Assembly: GCA_023614405.1 (NCBI GenBank)
Contig: CM042687.1
Coordinates: 236,866,292 to 236,930,291, forward strand
DNA length: 64,000 bases
Reading direction: 5' to 3'
DNA from: Avena insularis
Lineage: Eukaryota; Streptophyta; Magnoliopsida; Poales; Poaceae
A model generated the notes under the pieces. It worked only from the letters and a program-made list of their open reading frames with translations. It was not told the DNA's origin and made no database searches. The position numbers were made by a program, and so were the translations under genes. Shown one piece after another: positions 58,462-64,000 of the stretch (the first letter of the stretch is position 1; each line of letters starts with the position of its first letter).

Positions 58462-61400
58462 TCATTCCTTTGGCGCAGGCGACTTGGAAGCAGCGTCATC
58501 GGCAGCAGGAGAATCACCCTCGAAGTCGGCAGTGTGAAGAGACTCGGAGGAGCTTTGGTTGCCTCCATCGATGGTATTCATTGGCACGAAGATGTTGACG
58601 TCAACTAACTCAGCAACTCTGGTGTCATAATCCCCGAGTGACGACAAGATGGACTCATGGTTTATCTCCTTGCCATCGTCATCTACGTCGGGAATGCCAG
58701 AGGTTACCGTGTCGATGTCGGCATCCTTGTAGTGTGCCTTTACCATGGACAGCGCCATCCTCCCACCGGCCCGCACACATGAAGCTTTCTAGCTTGAGAT
58801 ACGCTCGGGGGCTCGGCGCAGGATCTCCGAGAACTTCGTCACAGAGTCCGATGCCTTGATGTTGATCTGGAGGGTCTTGGCAATCTCTTTGGCTTTCGCG
58901 ATGGCGGTGTTGATGAAGTTACTGGCAAGAACCATGCATTCCTTTGCCGAAGGAGGCGACCGGGTTAAACCCATAGGAGCTAAAAATTCCGACAAGGAGC
59001 ACATGAGTTCAAAAATTAAGAGTATCTAGACTACAGAAATCCAAGATGGAGAATCACTTACTGAAGATGCTAGCCTCAGCTTGCCAGAGGGTATCCGCAA
59101 AGGAGTCCCGTTCTTGTTGGAGGAGCTTGTATGCTTCATGGTGGTGCTGATTTTGCTCATCGGCAGCTTTCTTCTGATCTCTTAAGATCGAGATATCCTC
59201 CTTCAGGCGGTTCATCTCCTCGATGGCGGAGTCCTGCAGGGCTTTCATTGACTCCTCATGCATCTTTAGCATGTCCTTTCTCTCCTCCTTAAGGATCTTG
59301 TTCTCGCTATCCAGCTCTTGAATGTGCTTGGATTGCTCGACAATGTCCTTATCCTTGGCAATGGTTTCTACAAGTCGGAGAAAGCAAAGTACACAGTGAG
59401 TACTCAGAGAATACACAAGTTTAAGTCGGGATACGAAAAAGAAAGGAAAAACAGACGCTTGCTCTTGATGATATGTTCCTTCAAGAAGGCAGTTTTACCC
59501 TTTTCGGCTTCTAGGTCCGCACGCATCTTCTGGTACTTGTCGTTGTCCATGCCCCTCCGAGCATTCTCGTTCTGCGGAAAAATAAAAATTAAACGTTGTT
59601 TGGTCTATTGGAGCATCTAGCCGGAAAGTTTCCACCTAGACGCTCGGGGGCTGCAGCGAGAGTTTTTAACTTAGCAATATGCTTAGTCTTTCTTTAAGCA
59701 TCTAGTCGAAACTAATTCAGTTCTCGATTAGAATATTAGGGCTATAGTATAAAGTTTTTAACTCGGATAAATGCTTAGCTTCTCTTTAAGCATCTAGTCG
59801 GAACTAATTCAGTTACAACTAAGGCTTGGGGGCAACAGTATTTAAATTAATAACCACTGCGTGTGCTATCTTAAAGCATCAAGTCGGAATAATTCATTCA
59901 AACTACATGCTTGGGGGCTACAGTGAGAAGTTTTCTAGCTTAGTCACTCTTAGAGCATCTAGACTCAAAGACCTATGGTTTTCCGTCTAAATCCTCGGGG
60001 GCTACAGTGGGATACTCATATGAAATGCAAAAGGCAAATAAAACTTACAAGTGCAATGATCTTAGGGTTGGTAGCACTCTCAGCCAGCAGCTTGCCGAAG
60101 GATGCACTGTTTCCTTGCAAGATCTCTGCTTGCCGGAGAAGCTCCTCTAGAACGCATGTCGGAGATGTCGGGGCTGCACCAGGAACCAGAGCAGTGCTAC
60201 CCGGTGTAAGTACCGGATAGACTATCTTTGGATACTCTATGGTTTTCTTGGGTGCAGGGGCGCCGCCTATGGCAGAAGTACCAGCTTCCACCACCATCTT
60301 ACCGCCACCGATGGCATCCTTAGCCGGAGCTTCAGCCATTGGGTGTGCGGCACTCTCCTGCGTCGCCTGCTCGCCAATGACAGCAATCTCGGTAGAGGCA
60401 CCTGATTCCACTTCCATGGCGGAAGGGCCAGATGCTTCCTTAGCTTGAGAGCTTGTCGGAGCGAAGGAGGGCTTGACGCTGGGAGTGAAAGGGGCGATGG
60501 TGGGAGATGCATCGCGATGCAGCATGTCCTTGATGGTTCTAGAAGCCCCCAATGTTTTGGAGGTCTTCTTCAGGCTGGTCGTGGCTTTTCCCAAACGCAA
60601 AATGCATAAGTACAGGAACAAGACAGATAAATGGACAATGTCGGAGAGAAAGAAGCTTACACAAGAGGGGGTGCTTTGGCAAAGGGGATCCCGGTAGTCT
60701 TTCTTTTCTCCGCCTCCATGGCGGCGGTAGTCTTTTTGGAGGCTCCACCCTCCGACTTCTTCTTCTTGCCTCCATTAGCAGCGTCAGAGGTGGAGCTCTT
60801 CCGCTTTCGCGACAACCGAACATCGTCATCGGACACGACCGTGACTTCCTTCATCTTCGGATCATAGATTTGGATAGCAATGCTATCCTCCTCTAGATCG
60901 CTAAGCTGTTAAGTGAGAAGTCACCGTGTTAGATGGGATGGAAATGGCTAGACGGAAGAACTGGAGTATATGTCATACACGGAAGATATATAGTTACCTT
61001 TGAGCACTTGCTCTCTACGAACATGTCATAGGTGATGGTGAAGCCATGCTTCTTGTTCTTCACCTTGACGATGTCCTTGAGGCGAAGCTTGACGGAGTCG
61101 CTCGAGAAGTTGTCCATGGAGATGCGGAGGATATCCCTTCTATCGTTGGTATACTCATTCATCAGCTTCGAGCGGTGCTGCAGAGGCTGGATTCGCCTGA
61201 TGAACCAGCACATGGCTAGGTCCAAGCCGGTCAAACCCGTATCTACGAACCATTCTATCTGCCTTATTGCGCGGGAAGCTTCGATGTCAGAGGGAAGGTA
61301 GGCATGGGATCTCCATGTCGAGGCTTCGGCGGTGGCTCCATCGACGAAGTCCGGGAACGTTACTTCTCGGTTAGCCAGAGGGATATCTGGACCGTAGAAG

Positions 61401-62055
61401 TAAGTACGCTGCCAGTTCTTGCAAGACTCGTGGCCGACGATGTCGGGGAACCGCCGGCCAGGACTGATCTTTAAACTAATGGTGCCGCAATTCCTAAGTT
61501 CATCCTTGCTGGCTCCGACTTCGCGCTTGATAGTGAAGAAATACACAAATAGATCTGGCCTAGGCTTAATTCCTACGTAACCCTCGCAAAGCGCCGCGTA
61601 ATTGCTAAGCGCTAGGATACTATTGGGAGAAAGGTTTTGGGGTTGTACTCGATAGTGGTTCAAGACGGCAAGGAAGAAGTTAGAGATGGGCAGGGAGACG
61701 CCACGTACCAATTGTGCTTTGAGGTACACCTTTTCTCCGGCTTGGGGAGAATGTGTGACCTCGCTGGCCGGCGCTGCCAGCCAGGCAAGCCCCTCCGTCG
61801 CGGGAAGGTAGCCTTCGGCGATCAGCTCCTTGATGTCGCGGTCCGTGATGTCCGAACCGCGCCAATCACCTTTGTGGGAGTCAAGCTCCTCTTCCAGCGG
61901 CTCCAGCACCGCTGGATTGTGGTCGCTGCCGGTGGTCTGGACCACCGCAGAGACGGGGATGACCAAGCCCTCTAGGGCATGACGACGGAGCTCGTCGGCT
62001 TCACCGCGACTTCGCCCGACGCCGCCATCAAGGGAGAAGAGCTGCTGCTGGCCAT
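58462..62055 (-). pseudogene. Spliced antisense gene of Tat-like element (putative gypsy-type transposon domain)
   Basis: Reads opposite to the retroelement. The likely start is ATG 62055 (MASSSSS..); a frameshift near 61977 is needed to join the long frame. Visible exons: about 61980-61000 (GLVIPVSAVVQ, YVGIKPRPDLFVYFFTIKRE, IRQIEWFVDTGLTGLDLAMC) ending AAAG/GTAACT; 60908-60660 (LSDLEEDSIAIQIYD, KKKKSE) ending GTAAGC; 60600-60055 ending CTT/GTAAGT; 59570-59462 after TTCCGCAG; 59365-59062 after TTGTAG, a coiled coil; and 59000-58462 with the acidic end (DDAASKSPAPKE). A TAG at 58789 breaks the last exon. The first part resembles the 'putative gypsy type transposon' family (Transposase_28), known as an antisense ORF of Tat elements. 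Its function is unknown. Confidence 0.75.
59612..60015. repeat. Intronic minisatellite with PPT-like G-runs
   Basis: Four degenerate units of about 90-130 bp, each with 'gcatctagtcggaa' and a G-run: CTCGGGGGCTGCAG (59642), CTTGGGGGCAACAG (59825), CTTGGGGGCTACAG (59910), CTCGGGGGCTACAG (59994). The real PPT of the element (62645-62657) reads CTCCGGGGGCTAC. Confidence 0.75.
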
Positions 62056-62644
62056 TGTGTGTGTTTGGAGGGGACTGGCGAGATTGGGAGTTAGGGTTTT
62101 TTGCAAGGTTGCGTGGAGAGCTCGAGGGGGCGCTCGCTGGAGGAAGAAGATGATGCAAGGAGAGAATGAGGTGAAAAGTAAATATTTTCACCGTGGTTAC
62201 TATTTATGATCTCCAGCATCGAGATTCGTGCAGCTTGATCGGACGGTTGTCGCGTAGACGATGTGTGTGCGGACGTGCGCGGAAATTTCGCCACGTCACA
62301 ACTGTCGCCGCTAACAGTTCGTATCGCTCGCGCGGGAAAAGTGGACACGATTGCATTCTCTGCATGTGTGAGTTACGAGGCGTTGCTAACCTATGTCTAC
62401 ATCGCCCTAGCTGACATAGGCAGATGAACCATCACATCAGAAGATTCCGGCATGGAAGGATCTAGTCCGGCTACGGAAGAGTACGATGGAAGATTCAGCA
62501 ATTATCCGGCTTACTAATTGAAGACGGAGAAAACCTTGCAGGGTTCTTTGGGAGGACTACAAGATGTTTCTTGATGATTTGTCGACATCCATCTAGATGG
62601 AGTATTCCACTTGAAAAGGCAAGACGGCGCAAGATCTCGGAGTT
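62056..62644. other. Region between antisense gene start and 3' LTR of D
   Basis: No domain in either strand. It should contain the promoter of the antisense gene. I see no clear TATA box for it beyond AT-rich sequence at about 62175-62210. Confidence 0.4.
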
Positions 62645-62657
62645 CTCCGGGGGCTAC
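62645..62657 (+). other. Polypurine tract of element D
   Basis: CTCCGGGGGCTAC directly before the 3' LTR. Confidence 0.65.
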
Positions 62658-63195
62658 TGTTGGGGATATTCTATATGGGTATCCTCATAGCATGTCTCCT
62701 ATCCGGATAACCCGGGTAGCCTATAGTTGGTAGCATGGCCTATGGCCTACTAGGCGGCCCAGTTAGATGGATCCAGAAGGGAGGCCCATGTCGGATAAAG
62801 GAAGGCTACGGTGGAGTCACCGACGTACGCAGAGCCTTGGAGTACAAGACACGCAAGACTAGTAATAGACGGTGTAGGACTCTGTAACCTGTCAGGCTAG
62901 GACTTTTCCCTGTAACCCTAGGACCTGGCGACTATATAAGTCGGGCCTATGGGAGCCTTTCGGGGACGATCAAGTAGCGATTAGCATACACCTCGCACAG
63001 CGAACCAATTCCTGTAACTCGGCGTATTTCCATTATAGTGATTTATAGCAGGAGTAGGGTTCCGCCACCGTTGTGGGATCTGAACATGGGTAAGCTGTGT
63101 TACCTCGTACCCGTCAACCATCCGCCTTCCCCCACGTCTCTAAACGCACACTGTGAGGACCCCTCCATGGCGTACTCATCGGCAATACCACGACA
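62658..63195 (+). repeat. 3' LTR of Tat-like element D
   Basis: TGTTGGGGATATTC to TACCACGACA, 538 bp. A TATA-like TATATAAG is at 62933. It shares end sequences and some interior phrases (AGCAGGAGTAGG) with the LTR of element E but is a different family member. Confidence 0.88.
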
Positions 63196-63200
63196 CAATA

Positions 63201-64000
63201 GGTCACAGGAGCCGACTCGCGGGGGAGCATGTACTCCCGCTCCTCCAGAAGCAGGACGGCCTCAAGCGGCCGCCCATCAATGGCAAACATCCTCAATTGC
63301 GCACCCCCCGAGCTCCTGCAACACCAACCATGGGTCGCAAACCCGACACTCTCCACCAACGAGCCGCGACCACCGAACAACACGTTCAGCACCAATGGGC
63401 ACCCAGTCGACGCGCGCACTCACATCATCAACAACCAGAGCTGGCGCGCCCGCCAGCCCAACGACCTGACGCACACCCTCACCAACCGCAATGACGGCGA
63501 ACCAAGGGGTTTGCTCAGTCGAGTCGGCTCCCAGTTCTTCGGACGGATGATCTGAGGCGAGAAGTACCCAGCGAACTTCAAAGCACCGAAGGAGATTGAA
63601 AAATACAATCCCACGTACGACTGTGTCGTGTGGCTGGACACATACCTCATGGCGATGGGAATCTCTGGCCACACTGACCTCATCGCCGCTCGCTACCTCC
63701 CCCTGATGATGGAGGGAGCGACTCGGCAATGGATCAACACCCTCCCCGCGGACAGCATCGATTCCTGGGAGGACATGCGTGAAGCCTTTGTGAGGCACTT
63801 CAAGGGCTCCTACACCCGCGCCACCACCATCGAGGACCCGGAGCGATGAGTACAGGGACCCCGCGAGTCAACCCGCCACTGGGTCCAACGGTGGCAAGAC
63901 CTGTGGTTCAACGCGGCCGGCATCCACCCAGATACGGCAATCCACTGCTTCAAGACCTCATGCCACTACGACCCCCTGGTCGCCAAGATCAAGCAGGTGT
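63201..64000 (+). pseudogene. Element E: capsid part of gag, cut by window end
   Basis: Continues the frame from 58034. The first part is Ser/Pro/Asn-rich. The capsid-like region is at about 63590-63850 (YDCVVWLDTYLMAMGI, GATRQWINTLPADSID, WEDMREAFVRHFKGSY), typical of Retrotrans_gag. In-frame stops are TAG at the rejoined insertion site (58033-58034 plus 63201), TGA at 63553 and TGA at 63847. The frame is otherwise open to the window edge (WVQRWQDLWFNAAGI). Confidence 0.8.

Larger units (their letters stand above)
58035..63195 (+). mobile_element. Tat-like element D, internally deleted
   Basis: Flanked by the perfect duplication CAATA (58030-58034 and 63196-63200) inside the gag of E. The left end is only the first 22 or so bases of its LTR (TGTTGGGGATATGCTATATGG), then sequence not found in its right LTR. 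The right end is a full 538-bp LTR. No gag or pol of its own remains. What survives is the antisense gene, its introns and the 3' LTR. A deletion from within the 5' LTR into the region after pol explains this. Orientation is plus by the LTR and PPT. Confidence 0.85.
6138..64000 (+). mobile_element. Tat-like Ty3/gypsy element E, truncated by window end
   Basis: This is the outermost retrotransposon. Its own sequence is 6138-6683, 56972-58034 and 63201-64000; everything between is later insertions. It begins with a 490-bp LTR, a PBS and a short leader, which is broken at CCCTA by the Athila-like element. It then resumes with an N-terminal gag region, broken at CAATA by element D, and continues with the capsid part of gag to the window edge. 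The reading frame of gag is kept across the D insertion when one CAATA copy is removed. Pol and the 3' LTR would lie beyond 64000. Assignment to Tat rests on the short LTR starting TGxTGGGGATAT, the PBS type and the gag motifs. Confidence 0.8.

Overview
This 64 kb window looks like intergenic DNA from a large, repeat-rich grass genome, most likely Pooideae (wheat, barley, rye, oat or ryegrass relatives). The evidence is the nesting of LTR retrotransposons inside one another, a CACTA transposon with CACTACTAGGAAAA-type ends, and grass-type Tekay-like, Athila-like, Tat-like and gag-only copia-type elements. I see no ordinary host gene, rRNA, tRNA or CRISPR array. Almost every base can be assigned to a mobile element or its remains.

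Layout. 1-2769 is the 3' part of an old, diverged Tekay-like LTR. 2770-3720 is unassigned. 3721-6115 is a decayed CACTA TNP2 transposase on the + strand. A Tat-like Ty3/gypsy element (E) starts at 6138 and runs off the right edge of the window. Just after its primer-binding site an Athila-like non-autonomous element (6684-56966, target duplication CCCTA) has inserted. The 5' LTR of that element was in turn hit by a copia-type element (7678-35814, target duplication GTTAC). The copia element now has three LTRs and two internal regions, and a Tekay-like chromovirus (13070-25513) sits in the left internal region. The Athila-like interior was also hit by a 12.6 kb CACTA transposon (42760-55377, target duplication CAT). 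Farther right, the gag of E is interrupted by a second, internally deleted Tat-like element D (58035-63195, target duplication CAATA), which retains a spliced antisense gene.

State of the genes. The only long uninterrupted retroelement gene is the 802-residue gag of copia copy B (27296-29704). A small intact ORF in the CACTA element (43320-43565, minus) encodes a viroplasmin/RNase H1-type hybrid-binding domain followed by a membrane segment. The Tekay-like gag-pol and the CACTA TNP2 gene are nearly complete but carry several nonsense codons, mostly TAG.

The most striking observation is in the CACTA element: five tandem units of about 200 bp, each with a 93-nt hairpin in register. The two stem arms change together from copy to copy; one stem position shows C-G, A-T, T-A and G-C pairs among the five copies. 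The array lies between the transposon's second gene and the hybrid-binding-domain ORF.
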